Positions 1-5,969 of a stretch of DNA of 7,094 nt are shown here, piece by piece. The position numbers and the translations under genes are program-made. Each line of letters begins with the position of its first letter. Position 1 is the stretch's first letter. The notes below the pieces were generated by a model. The model was not told the DNA's origin. It was given only the letters and a program-made list of their open reading frames with translations, and did not search any database. Origin of the DNA: Anaerolineales bacterium (GTDB lineage Bacteria; Chloroflexota; Anaerolineae; Anaerolineales; E44-bin32); contig DAOUTT010000108.1 of the NCBI GenBank assembly GCA_030668545.1, positions 1 through 7,094 on the forward strand, in the 5' to 3' direction.

Positions 1-166
1 CGAAAAAAAATTCTAAACCTTCTGCTGTTCTGTCAGCATCGCGGGCAAGCTCATTGATCAAACGATTGGTCTGATTCTGCTCAAGGCAGAACGAAACATA
101 CTTAACAATATCGCTTGGTATATGTTTCTTCGATTCTAGAAATTCAGAATATTGGTCAGGATCCAT
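1..166 (-). CDS. Hypothetical integron-cassette protein, N-terminal part only (cut by window edge)
   Basis: I do not recognise this protein. An open frame starts at ATG (166-164) and runs without a stop for 55 codons to the window edge, so only the N-terminus is present. It begins MDPDQYSEFLESKKHIPSD, is rich in charged and polar residues, and has no signal peptide or membrane segment. The start lies about 34 bases after the attC core site that ends the GNAT cassette, the usual place for the gene of the next cassette, and it reads in the same direction as the GNAT gene. The ribosome site is weak (GGGGTAAG about 8 bases or more upstream), as is common in cassette genes. AT-rich codon choice sets it apart from the chromosomal genes to the right. 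An 8-base A run at 3-10 lies at the edge, so the final residues could be affected by a sequencing indel. Being a gene is likely; its function is unknown. Confidence 0.55.
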   Translation of the reverse strand, partial: MDPDQYSEFLESKKHIPSDIVKYVSFCLEQNQTNRLINELARDADRTAEGLEFFF

Positions 167-205
167 TACTAGACTTACCCCACTATTAAAACGAAACCCG
201 CATAA
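1..205 (-). mobile_element. Start of a second integron gene cassette (partial)
   Basis: In integrons, recombination cuts between G and TT of the R' core, so the bases TTATGC at 205-200 would be the first bases of the next cassette, which continues through the unknown gene starting at 166 and out of the window. Its own attC is not visible, so the far end cannot be placed. The assignment depends on the attC at 200-283. Confidence 0.5.
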
Positions 206-283
206 CGTCCGGGATAAGCTGCCTTGTGACGAGCAATGCGAAGCCGCGCGAGGAACAAGGTCAGCTTCATCCCGTTGTTATGT
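200..283 (-). other. attC recombination site (59-base element) of an integron cassette
   Basis: Read on the minus strand, the site opens with R'' ACATAAC (283-277) and closes with R' GTTATGC (206-200), each one mismatch from the RYYYAAC / GTTRRRY consensus. Between them lies a long imperfect palindrome: 269-273 pairs with 211-215, 262-267 with 216-221, and 256-260 with 222-226, giving 16 pairs. Two bases on one arm only (268 and 261) stay unpaired. These one-sided extrahelical bases are the hallmark that lets integrase recognise the folded bottom strand, here the window's plus strand. They are C and T rather than the more typical G and T. The short unpaired spacers between R and L boxes (207-210, 274-276) and a 29-base terminal loop (227-255) also fit. 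The site starts about 9 bases after the stop codon of the GNAT gene, the normal cassette arrangement. Confidence 0.85.
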
Positions 284-873
284 TCTTGTAATTACCAATA
301 AACAGGATCATCGAATTCTTTAACGCATGTAGGACGTTCATTGATAGTCGGAATTGGCTCTTCCGTTAAGGACTGGCCCAGCCAACCTTCTGGCATTGAA
401 AGCTTCAGCGGAGCCTGGATGACATTCTCTGACAGAGCTTGAAATCCTACCTTGGAGTAGAAAGATGGGTCACCATATGTGATAGCGACAGCCACAGAAC
501 GATTTTTCAGTTCATTAAGGCCATAATTAATAAGTGCCTGCCCGACGCCTTTACCCTGATGCTTTGTGCTAACTGCAACAGGAGCAAGCATGTAAACCTG
601 GATGTCCTGATTAAATCGAAGACTCGTAAAGAAAATCGCTCCAATGATTGATCCTTCTTCATATGTTCCGAAACATATTATTTCTTCATTGTCGGTTCCT
701 GAAGATAGTTTTGAGGCAAGAATTCCAATCAGCCTCCCTTCTTTCTCTCCCTCAGATGAGGTGAAAACAGACGTAAAAAGACTGGTTACTTCTTCTTGGT
801 TGTTTTTGTCGAGGATTTTGTGAATCATTCTTTATCTTTCAATTCGATTACGCTCAGGGGTTTTGGAACATAA
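206..873 (-). mobile_element. Complete integron gene cassette carrying a GNAT acetyltransferase gene
   Basis: The 668-base unit runs on the minus strand from TTATGT (873-868), through the GNAT gene, to the G at 206 of the attC. On excision, G206 would join TTATGT to form the core GTTATGT, which is complementary at all 7 bases to R'' ACATAAC (283-277). The neighbouring cassette's GTTATGC matches at only 6. Such self-complementarity is a known property of cassettes in their circular form and supports the boundary at 873/874. The unit has one gene, a 45-base leader and almost no spare sequence, typical of cassettes. It is more AT-rich than the genes right of it. No second attC is seen beyond 874, so the DNA there could be a former attI or a secondary insertion site. 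Confidence 0.7.
292..828 (-). CDS. GNAT family N-acetyltransferase (YhbS-like)
   Basis: This 178-residue cytosolic protein has the fold signature of GCN5-related acetyltransferases, which move an acetyl group from acetyl-CoA to an amine. The substrate cannot be told from sequence. Motif A is clear around residues 80-103: the strand LAPVAVSTKHQ is followed by the pyrophosphate-binding loop QGKGVGQAL. Motif B follows with YGDPSFYSKVGFQ near 118-130, the pattern of the YhbS-like subgroup. Length is normal and both ends are intact. The ATG at 828-826 is used; its ribosome site is weak (AAAGATAAAGA). The stop lies about 9 bases from the attC, so this is the single gene of an integron cassette, and GNAT proteins are among the commonest cassette cargo. 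No promoter is apparent within the cassette, so expression may depend on an outside promoter. Family assignment is firm, while a role in drug or toxin resistance would be a guess. Confidence 0.9.
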   Translation of the reverse strand: MIHKILDKNNQEEVTSLFTSVFTSSEGEKEGRLIGILASKLSSGTDNEEIICFGTYEEGSIIGAIFFTSLRFNQDIQVYMLAPVAVSTKHQGKGVGQALINYGLNELKNRSVAVAITYGDPSFYSKVGFQALSENVIQAPLKLSMPEGWLGQSLTEEPIPTINERPTCVKEFDDPVYW

Positions 874-999
874 CATATGAGTATGTACAAATCTCCCCTC
901 GGTATCCCCCAAAATGGAAGTACTATGCGGCTTAAGTTCTGCAAAAATCCCCAGCGCTGCTAATAGGCAACATTATTGCGGTCTTTATCACCCCACAGG

Positions 1000-1034
1000 G
1001 TTGATATGGGCAATTCCCCCGGAATCCCATCAAC
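1000..1034. repeat. Imperfect inverted repeat (hairpin) with two 2-base bulges
   Basis: GTTGAT (1000-1005) pairs with ATCAAC (1029-1034), GGG (1008-1010) with CCC (1026-1028), and ATTCC (1013-1017) with GGAAT (1021-1025), closing a 3-base CCC loop. That makes 14 pairs. The unpaired bases 1006-1007 and 1011-1012 are both on the left arm. There is no T tract on either side, so it is not a standard intrinsic terminator. Its role is unknown. It sits 7 bases beyond the stop of the doubtful minus-strand frame and about 290 bases upstream of serS. Confidence 0.5.
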
Positions 1035-1041
1035 GTAGAGC

Positions 1042-1275
1042 TTAGCTCGAATTAACAACGAGTTCAAGCAACGTGCACGAATCAGGTTCGATCCACGCCG
1101 CTAATAAGGCCTCCTCGCGAGATCTCACAACGTAGCTTTTTGCGTTTTGGGCGCTAATCGTCAGCATCACAAGTTCACACTCGATGGTATATTCCAAAGG
1201 ATCAAAATCGATGATACCAAACGCTCGCTTTGGGTATAGAATGAGCGCTGGATAACCAACCTCCCTCAGGCCCAC
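1042..1275 (-). CDS. Doubtful small hypothetical ORF (77 codons)
   Basis: I do not recognise this product, and it may not be a gene. The frame starts at GTG (1275-1273) and ends at TAA (1044-1042). The deduced chain is protein-like, with alternating hydrophobic and charged stretches (for example FGIIDFDPLEYTIECELVML) and many codons starting with G or A, as real genes show. Against it: no convincing ribosome site lies before the GTG (a GGGAGG is present, but inside the frame), and the frame overlaps the region where the serS promoter should be. It could be a decayed remnant, a short chromosomal gene, or chance. The hairpin at 1000-1034 follows its stop closely. Confidence 0.22.
   Translation of the reverse strand: MGLREVGYPALILYPKRAFGIIDFDPLEYTIECELVMLTISAQNAKSYVVRSREEALLAAWIEPDSCTLLELVVNSS
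1185..1193 (+). promoter_or_regulatory. Candidate extended -10 promoter for serS
   Basis: TGGTATATT gives an extended -10 (TG, one base, TATATT with 5 of 6 consensus bases). No good -35 hexamer is present 16-18 bases upstream, so it would have to act as an extended -10 promoter. Transcription would start near 1200 and leave a leader of about 120 bases before serS. This is the best candidate in the region but is weak. Confidence 0.3.
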
Positions 1276-1321
1276 CGCTGGGGCTCGATGGATAAAAAGA
1301 TGATTTCAACGGAGGCAAAAC

Positions 1322-2611
1322 GTGATTGATATTCGCATGATCCGCGAGAATACCAAGGATGTGAAAGATGCCATCCGCAGCTTGCAGACGGAGGCGCCGA
1401 TCGATGAGATCGTCGCCTTGGATGAGAAGCGCCGCCAGAATCTGCAGGAGCTCGAAGATCTGCGCCACGAGCGTAACGTCACGTCCAAGGAGATCGGGCG
1501 GATGAAAGACGCCGCCCCGCGTGAAGAACTCATCGAAAAGATGGGCGCTGTGAACGATCGTGTTAAGACGCTCGAGTCGGAACTTCGGGAGGTAGATGCG
1601 GATCTCGAACGGGCGATGTACCTGGTGCCGAATTTGCCGCATGAGAGCGTCCCCGTTGGGGTAGACGAGAGTGAAAATATCGTCCTAAGGCAGGAGGGCG
1701 AGCCGAAAACGGCGGAACAGTTCGGGTTTGAACCGCTGCCGCATTGGGACCTGGGACCGAACTTAGGGATCATCGATTTCGAGCGCGGTGCAAAGCTCTC
1801 CGGCAGCCGCTTTTATGTGCTCTTTGGTCTTGGGGCACGTCTCGAACGCGCGTTAATCCATTGGATGTTGGATTTCCACACAGAGAAGCATGACTATATC
1901 GAGGTATACACGCCGGCCATCGTGCGCGAAGCGTGTATGTGGGGCGCGGGCCAACTCCCCAAATTCAAAGAGAACATCTACCACGACGTGGAAGATGATC
2001 TTTGGTTGGTAGGGACCGCCGAGATTCCCCTGACCAATCTGCACCGAGACGAGATTCTCGAAGCCGAGCAGCTGCCGAGGAAATATGTAGCCCACTCCCC
2101 CTGCTTCCGCAGAGAGAAGTTCTCCGCCGGTCGTGATGTGCGCGGGATTAAGCGCGTCCATCAGTTTAACAAAGTAGAAATGTATCATTTCGCCACACCT
2201 GAAACTTCCTACGATGAACTTGAGGCGTTGGTCAAGAATGCAGAGGATATCTGTCGGGCACTGGAGATCCCCCACCGGGTGATCGAGATGGTGACAGGTG
2301 ACCTTGGTTTTACGGCAGCTAAAAAATTTGATGTGGAGATGTGGGCTCCAGGCTGCGGGGAGTGGCTCGAGGTAAGCTCATGCAGCAACTGTGAAGCCTT
2401 CCAGGCTAGACGGTCGAATATCCGCTACCGGCCAGAGCCGGATGGGAAACCGGTCCACGTGCATACGCTTAATGGATCGGGTCTTGCCTTGCCGCGCACG
2501 GTTATCGCCATTCTTGAAAATTATCAGCAGCCGGATGGCAGCGTTGTGATACCAGAGGTGCTGCGCCCATGGATGGGCGGCGTGGATAAAATTACACCGG
2601 AGGCGACATGA
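1322..2611 (+). CDS. serS: Seryl-tRNA synthetase
   Basis: This cytosolic class II enzyme charges tRNA-Ser (and tRNA-Sec where present) with serine through a seryl-adenylate. At 429 residues it has the usual bacterial length. Residues 1-105 form the N-terminal domain with the two-helix coiled-coil arm (about 28-98, rich in E, K, R) that grips the long variable arm of the tRNA. Motif 1 lies around 174-200, ending at the conserved proline 198. TAEIPL is at 232-237. Motif 2 runs about 258-288 with FRRE at 262-265, AGRD at 269-272 and VHQFNKVE. VSSCSNCEAFQARRSNIRYR is at 351-370. Motif 3 is at 382-400 (LNGSGLALPRT, with Arg392 binding ATP). All signature residues are present, so it should be active. 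The GTG start is set by GGAGG (1311-1315) six bases upstream. It overlaps the next gene by 4 bases. Confidence 0.98.
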   Translation: MIDIRMIRENTKDVKDAIRSLQTEAPIDEIVALDEKRRQNLQELEDLRHERNVTSKEIGRMKDAAPREELIEKMGAVNDRVKTLESELREVDADLERAMYLVPNLPHESVPVGVDESENIVLRQEGEPKTAEQFGFEPLPHWDLGPNLGIIDFERGAKLSGSRFYVLFGLGARLERALIHWMLDFHTEKHDYIEVYTPAIVREACMWGAGQLPKFKENIYHDVEDDLWLVGTAEIPLTNLHRDEILEAEQLPRKYVAHSPCFRREKFSAGRDVRGIKRVHQFNKVEMYHFATPETSYDELEALVKNAEDICRALEIPHRVIEMVTGDLGFTAAKKFDVEMWAPGCGEWLEVSSCSNCEAFQARRSNIRYRPEPDGKPVHVHTLNGSGLALPRTVIAILENYQQPDGSVVIPEVLRPWMGGVDKITPEAT

Positions 2612-3096
2612 CGGATATCGTAATCACGATTCTTTTGGGGCTGGCGATGTTAGTAGGGCTGGCGGCTACGATAATCCCTGCAATCCCTGATCTTGGGCTG
2701 ATTCTGATCAGCGCGCTCGGTTACGGTTTACTGGTCGGCTGGGGCGAGAACGGCTGGTGGCTCTTCACAATCATCGCTGTGCTGGGTTTAGCCGGGCAAG
2801 CCGCGGAAATGGTTTTGAGTGGGATGGGGGCTCGGCGTGGAGGGGCATCATGGTTGAGCACATTTGGCGGGTTGGCCGCGGGGGTAATCGGTTTATTTGT
2901 GTTCGGTCCGCTCGGCTTGATCGCCGGACTTCTTCTGGGAACGTTTTTGCTGGAGTTTGCCCGTCATAAAAATACCGACGAAGCCCTGAAGGCGATGTTC
3001 GGTATGGGGGTTGGATATGGCGCCTCGTTTGTCGTTAAATTCTTGCTCGGTTTGGTGATGATTGCTGTCTGGATCGCTTGGGTTGTTATGCAATAG
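2608..3096 (+). CDS. DUF456 family membrane protein
   Basis: This 162-residue integral membrane protein has four to six hydrophobic segments (about 3-22, 28-45, 50-68, 83-118 as one long or two short segments, and 137-160) separated by glycine-rich turns. The IPAIPDLG turn near 24-30, the GARRGGAS loop (74-81) and the following GLFVFGPLGLIAGLLLGTFLLE stretch (95-116) match the layout of DUF456 proteins, whose function is not known. There is no signal peptide or catalytic motif. The ATG overlaps the serS stop as ATGA, and GGAGG (2599-2603) lies within the serS end 4 bases upstream, so the gene is co-transcribed and probably translationally coupled with serS. Whether this link is functional or only positional cannot be said. 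The stop is 2 bases from the stop of the convergent HEAT gene. Confidence 0.85.
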   Translation: MTDIVITILLGLAMLVGLAATIIPAIPDLGLILISALGYGLLVGWGENGWWLFTIIAVLGLAGQAAEMVLSGMGARRGGASWLSTFGGLAAGVIGLFVFGPLGLIAGLLLGTFLLEFARHKNTDEALKAMFGMGVGYGASFVVKFLLGLVMIAVWIAWVVMQ

Positions 3097-3098
3097 CG

Positions 3099-3689
3099 TC
3101 AAGAGGGCTTGAAGAAAACCATCCCGACTCCCCTGCGCTGCAGACCTTCCTCAGCCCAATGCGTTACAAGTGAGGAATCGTCGTCCAGGGCGGTGAACAA
3201 GGGAGCGATTACCGAGGGGTCGTCTATGGAGGCGAGGGCGCGTGCGGCTTCGATGCGGACCGCGGCGTCCTCAGAGCGCAAGGCTTCCGTGAGCGGGGAG
3301 ACGGCGCACTCACCAAGCGCGGCGAGGGCGTCTGCGGCCAGTCGGGCAAGCAGCCGGTCTTGGTCCCCGAGTAAATCGAGCAGGGTGGGAATAGCGTCAA
3401 CATATGGATGGCGGCGCAGACCAAAGGCAGCGCACTGACGTACAGCAGTATACTCATCGGCAAGAGATTCGAGCAGCGCTTTCCGCGCCTCCTCGCGATA
3501 GATGTGCGTGACCGCGGCCGTCGCCCACCAGCGCTGATCCGGTTCCTGGGACTGTAATTGTTCGAGGAGCAGCGGCAGCATGCGCTCGCCTAGTTCGGCG
3601 ACCCGGTGGACAGCACGCTCCGATCGATCATCGTCACCCGATTGGAGTTCGCCCAGTAACGTCTGCGGGTCGTGATTTTTCCAGTCCAT
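3099..3689 (-). CDS. HEAT-repeat protein
   Basis: This 196-residue soluble protein is built almost wholly of about five HEAT-like helical pairs, each roughly 30 residues, with the typical pattern of a hydrophobic helix, a D-P/D turn and A-AA-AL packing (for example ARLAADALAALGE, VRIEAARALASIDDPSV). HEAT repeats form curved scaffolds for protein binding, so a partner-binding role is likely, with no enzymatic motif seen. The chain ends HWAEEGLQRRGVGMVFFKPS, where the last repeat breaks off into a short tail. The ATG at 3689-3687 is chosen because AGGAG (3698-3694) lies 4 bases before it. A TTG one codon upstream is too close to that site. The ATG overlaps the TGA of the Trm112-like gene by one base (TGATG), so the two are coupled, and the HEAT protein may bind that product or a shared partner. 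This last point is inference. Confidence 0.88.
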   Translation of the reverse strand: MDWKNHDPQTLLGELQSGDDDRSERAVHRVAELGERMLPLLLEQLQSQEPDQRWWATAAVTHIYREEARKALLESLADEYTAVRQCAAFGLRRHPYVDAIPTLLDLLGDQDRLLARLAADALAALGECAVSPLTEALRSEDAAVRIEAARALASIDDPSVIAPLFTALDDDSSLVTHWAEEGLQRRGVGMVFFKPS

Positions 3690-3913
3690 CAATCTCCTGG
3701 TGGGGGAACGGGAAGATCATCCTTCTTCACTTCAACCCACTTGTCCCCCTCCTCGATCAACATAACAGGAATGTCATCCTTGATTGGATATTTTCTGCCG
3801 CAATCCGGCTCCTGGCAGATTAACCAGGTCTCCTGATAGAGCTCTAGGAGACCCTCTTTCTCGCGCACACAAGCTGGACAACGTAGGATTTCGAGCAGGT
3901 CTTCGCTAATCAT
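3689..3913 (-). CDS. Trm112-family zinc-ribbon protein
   Basis: This 74-residue cytosolic protein matches the Trm112 family: it opens with LLEILRCPACV, and ends its core with YPIKDDIPVMLIEE, the typical strand following the zinc knuckle. The zinc-ribbon cysteines are CPAC and a second pair in CQEPDC, four residues apart rather than the common two. In eukaryotes and archaea Trm112 binds and stabilises SAM-dependent methyltransferases of tRNA, rRNA and release factors. In bacteria the role is less certain. The tail is acidic and ends in VPPPGD. There are two adjacent ATGs. AGGAG (3924-3920) is 6 bases from the second (3913-3911), which I use, and 3 from the first (3916). It is first in a two-gene unit with the HEAT protein and has its own promoter at 3957-3985. 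Confidence 0.88.
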   Translation of the reverse strand: MISEDLLEILRCPACVREKEGLLELYQETWLICQEPDCGRKYPIKDDIPVMLIEEGDKWVEVKKDDLPVPPPGD

Positions 3914-3956
3914 CATTTACTCCTGCGGATGCTCTAGGCATGATTTGGTTGGCATG

Positions 3957-3985
3957 AAAATAGCCGAGGTCGGAGAAGTTGTCAA
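3957..3985 (-). promoter_or_regulatory. Sigma-70-type promoter for the trm112-like/HEAT unit
   Basis: On the minus strand TTGACA (3985-3980) is a perfect -35 box, followed after exactly 17 bases by TATTTT (3962-3957), which matches 4 of 6 bases of the -10 consensus. Transcription would start near 3950, giving a leader of about 35 bases to the zinc-ribbon gene. It lies in the ~100-base gap after the VanW gene, so the downstream pair need not rely on read-through. Confidence 0.7.
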
Positions 3986-4018
3986 ACAGGGGTTATTTGG
4001 TCTATTTGGGGTGGGGTG

Positions 4019-5860
4019 TTAATCCTCTTCCACTTCGATATCATCCGGGAGATCGCTCCCTGGGCCGAATTCGTAAATCGCCCGCCAGGGGAGATAGTGA
4101 GTCTTTATTGTGTCCTTGTGTATTGTCTCTCCATCCCGGGTGACTGTGCGGTATACGATTACATCTAACCCATCGGCCTCATAGTCGATCTTTTTAAACT
4201 CGTTCTTGTCCAGATCCGGGTTTTCCTTGTACAAAGGTTTGGGAGCCTCTACTTTGCCCGACTCGTGACTGCTCCACTGGACTGTCCGGCCATCGGAGGT
4301 TGAATAGAATTTCCACAGCAATTGGTTGCCGTAGATATAGGTCTCCATGAGAAGCCAGTCAGGCGTGTCGTTGCGGAATTTGAAGTCAACCATGGGAACG
4401 AATACAGTTGCGTCCAGGCCCGGCCCCGGCGACCCTGGTCCCCCCTCGTAATATCCAACCCGATAGGCATGGGGGTGGCGTTCGACGATTTCATAACCGC
4501 CGAAGAACACCGCACGAAAGAGGGTCGTGCTCACCTGACACACACCGCCGCCAACGCCTTTGATTGTGCTGTCGCCAAAAATAATCAACGCCTCGGCGTA
4601 ACCGTTATCGAGGCTGATATCTCCCAGAACATCCGCCATTGAAAGCGTTTCACCTGGGGGGACGAGAAGCCCATGGAAAACCGAGGATGCGGTCTTGATA
4701 TTCTGAATGCGTTCGGGGCTTGAGCCAGGGAAGTATGTCGAAACGAGGCTCACGTTCTCGCTGATGCCTAGTTCCTGCGCGGTCGCCTCGCTGCCGACTA
4801 CAGGCTCTTCGTATTCGAAAGTCAACTCAATGGCATTCAGGCCTTCACTTACCCCAGCATTGATAGTTTCTATAGAGGCAGCGATATCCAGGGTTCTTCC
4901 AATCACGGCCGGCTGAAGCAGATCTAGTTCGCGCGTTTCGTCGTTGAAGATGAAGCGCGCGTTCTCGGGCTTGCGCTCCAGCTCAGCTATGCGAGGGGCG
5001 AGTAAATCCGCCAGCAATTCGGGATCAAGCTGCACTGCGTATTCTGAGCCTGGGGCATCTCCCTGAACCTCAAAACGGATCATGGGCGCAAGTTCCGCTG
5101 GTTCGAGCACAAGGTCTTCGGCGCCCTCGGCGGTTATCCGCAAGGGTTCGCCCAGAATCAGACGCGCGCTTTCCGCTGCAGCGGAGGCATCGAGGACTAT
5201 TGGATAGGTTTCTGTAACCACAATAGGGATAACTGCATCGTGCATGGAACCGAAAGGTTCCTTGAGGGCATCAAGCGTCTCGATAACGTCGACGGAGCGA
5301 CCAATTTGACCCGGACTTACCTGGACCTGTGTCCCCTCGATCTGGAGTTCTGCCTCGATCATCGGTTGATCGATCGCTGAAGCGACAGCTTGAAGGTAGT
5401 ATGCTCCTACTACTTGGTCGAAAAGCACTACAGGTGATATGGCATAGCCCTGATACCAGGCGTCCACCTGCTGTTGAATGCGCTCCAGGAATGTACCCTG
5501 TCTGCCAACGGCGAGGGCATTGCTGGCGATCTCTTGAAAGTCGATTGAAGCACCGAGTTCCGCCGGTTTGGCCATCCAGGTTCGCTCGGAATCCATGAGC
5601 GCTACGGCGCCGTCCTCCGGATAGGTTAGAACCGGGTTCAGCGCAGCGACGATTTCCTCTGGAGACATTCTACTCAGGTTAACTTCTTGAAGATGTAAGC
5701 CGGGCAGGGCGCGATTGAAGAGAAGCAATCGCGTTCCGAGCAGGAAAAGTGCGAAGCCGGTAAATAGCACAAGCGAGGTCGCGAAAAGCGCCACTAAGGC
5801 TCGATTGAGCCAGATAATGATCCTTGATGAACGTCGGCGAACGGCCTGTGTCGTCTCCAC
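4019..5860 (-). CDS. VanW family protein with YoaR-like peptidoglycan-binding domains, membrane anchored
   Basis: This 613-residue protein has a short basic N-terminus (RRRSSR), one membrane segment at about 14-48, and a large outer part, so it should be anchored in the membrane with its bulk outside. Residues about 55-185 and 220-345 look like two copies of the YoaR-like domain thought to bind peptidoglycan (each ends in a GR(S/T)xDxxxxxxxI pattern: GQIGRSVDVIETL and AVIGRTLDIAASI). The VanW domain covers about 375-515 with the signature GVGGGVCQVSTTLFRA (435-450), then HPHAYRVGYYEGG. The C-terminal 80 residues (ending near HYLPWRAIYEFGP) resemble a G5-like strand module, and the end is acidic. 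VanW is named from a vancomycin-resistance cluster, but no other van genes are here, so a cell-wall role is more likely than resistance. The GTG start follows GAGGA (5869-5865) and a strong -10. Confidence 0.92.
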   Translation of the reverse strand: METTQAVRRRSSRIIIWLNRALVALFATSLVLFTGFALFLLGTRLLLFNRALPGLHLQEVNLSRMSPEEIVAALNPVLTYPEDGAVALMDSERTWMAKPAELGASIDFQEIASNALAVGRQGTFLERIQQQVDAWYQGYAISPVVLFDQVVGAYYLQAVASAIDQPMIEAELQIEGTQVQVSPGQIGRSVDVIETLDALKEPFGSMHDAVIPIVVTETYPIVLDASAAAESARLILGEPLRITAEGAEDLVLEPAELAPMIRFEVQGDAPGSEYAVQLDPELLADLLAPRIAELERKPENARFIFNDETRELDLLQPAVIGRTLDIAASIETINAGVSEGLNAIELTFEYEEPVVGSEATAQELGISENVSLVSTYFPGSSPERIQNIKTASSVFHGLLVPPGETLSMADVLGDISLDNGYAEALIIFGDSTIKGVGGGVCQVSTTLFRAVFFGGYEIVERHPHAYRVGYYEGGPGSPGPGLDATVFVPMVDFKFRNDTPDWLLMETYIYGNQLLWKFYSTSDGRTVQWSSHESGKVEAPKPLYKENPDLDKNEFKKIDYEADGLDVIVYRTVTRDGETIHKDTIKTHYLPWRAIYEFGPGSDLPDDIEVEED

Positions 5861-5881
5861 AATTTCCTCAAAAGGATGCGG

Positions 5882-5890
5882 ATTATATCA
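5882..5890 (-). promoter_or_regulatory. Extended -10 promoter of the VanW-family gene
   Basis: On the minus strand TGATATAAT (5890-5882) is a perfect -10 TATAAT with the extended TG motif one base before it. No clear -35 box stands 17 bases upstream, in keeping with extended -10 promoters. Transcription would begin near 5875, only some 14 bases before the GTG start, leaving just enough room for the GAGGA ribosome site. Confidence 0.65.
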
Positions 5891-5969
5891 CCGTGAAGGG
5901 TGTTTCTTGTGAGGTTGAGGTTCCAAGGTTCGTGCCGCAAACAGGAGCGCTCATTGGCTTGCCCAACCG

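Larger units (their letters stand above)
875..1321. other. Intergenic region between cassette boundary and serS
   Basis: This 447-base stretch holds no confidently coding frame. It contains an imperfect hairpin at 1000-1034, a doubtful 77-codon frame on the minus strand at 1042-1275, a weak extended -10 candidate for serS at 1185-1193, and the serS ribosome site GGAGG at 1311-1315. I see no T-box leader (no antiterminator-like GGTGG motif), tRNA, integrase gene or attC palindrome. If the cassette array was inserted by integrase, the bases next to 874 would be the attI or secondary target site. Confidence 0.6.

Noticed and set aside
277..874. Nine-base inverted repeat GTTATGTTC (277-285 and 874-866) as terminal repeats of an insertion sequence
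   Set aside because: There is no transposase between them. The repeat is explained by the cassette start matching the R'' box of its own attC.
1000..1034. Hairpin read as a second attC or an intrinsic terminator
   Set aside because: The GTT box comes first and AAC last, the reverse of attC order; it is shorter than known attC sites; and no T tract follows it on either strand.
1200..1321. T-box riboswitch in the serS leader
   Set aside because: No T-box core motif and no terminator/antiterminator pair with a T tract are visible before the ribosome site.
1306..2275. Long open frames on the minus strand opposite serS
   Set aside because: serS has every family motif over its full length. The opposite frames give low-complexity Ser/Arg-rich or unrelated chains and are mirror effects of its codon use.
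3109..3438. 109-codon plus-strand frame opposite the HEAT gene
   Set aside because: Its Ala/Ser/Arg-rich chain is the complement of the HEAT-repeat codons, and no ribosome site precedes it.
4019..5860. VanW as evidence of a vancomycin-resistance cluster
   Set aside because: No vanH, vanA, vanX or sensor-regulator genes are nearby, and VanW proteins are widespread in bacteria without such resistance.
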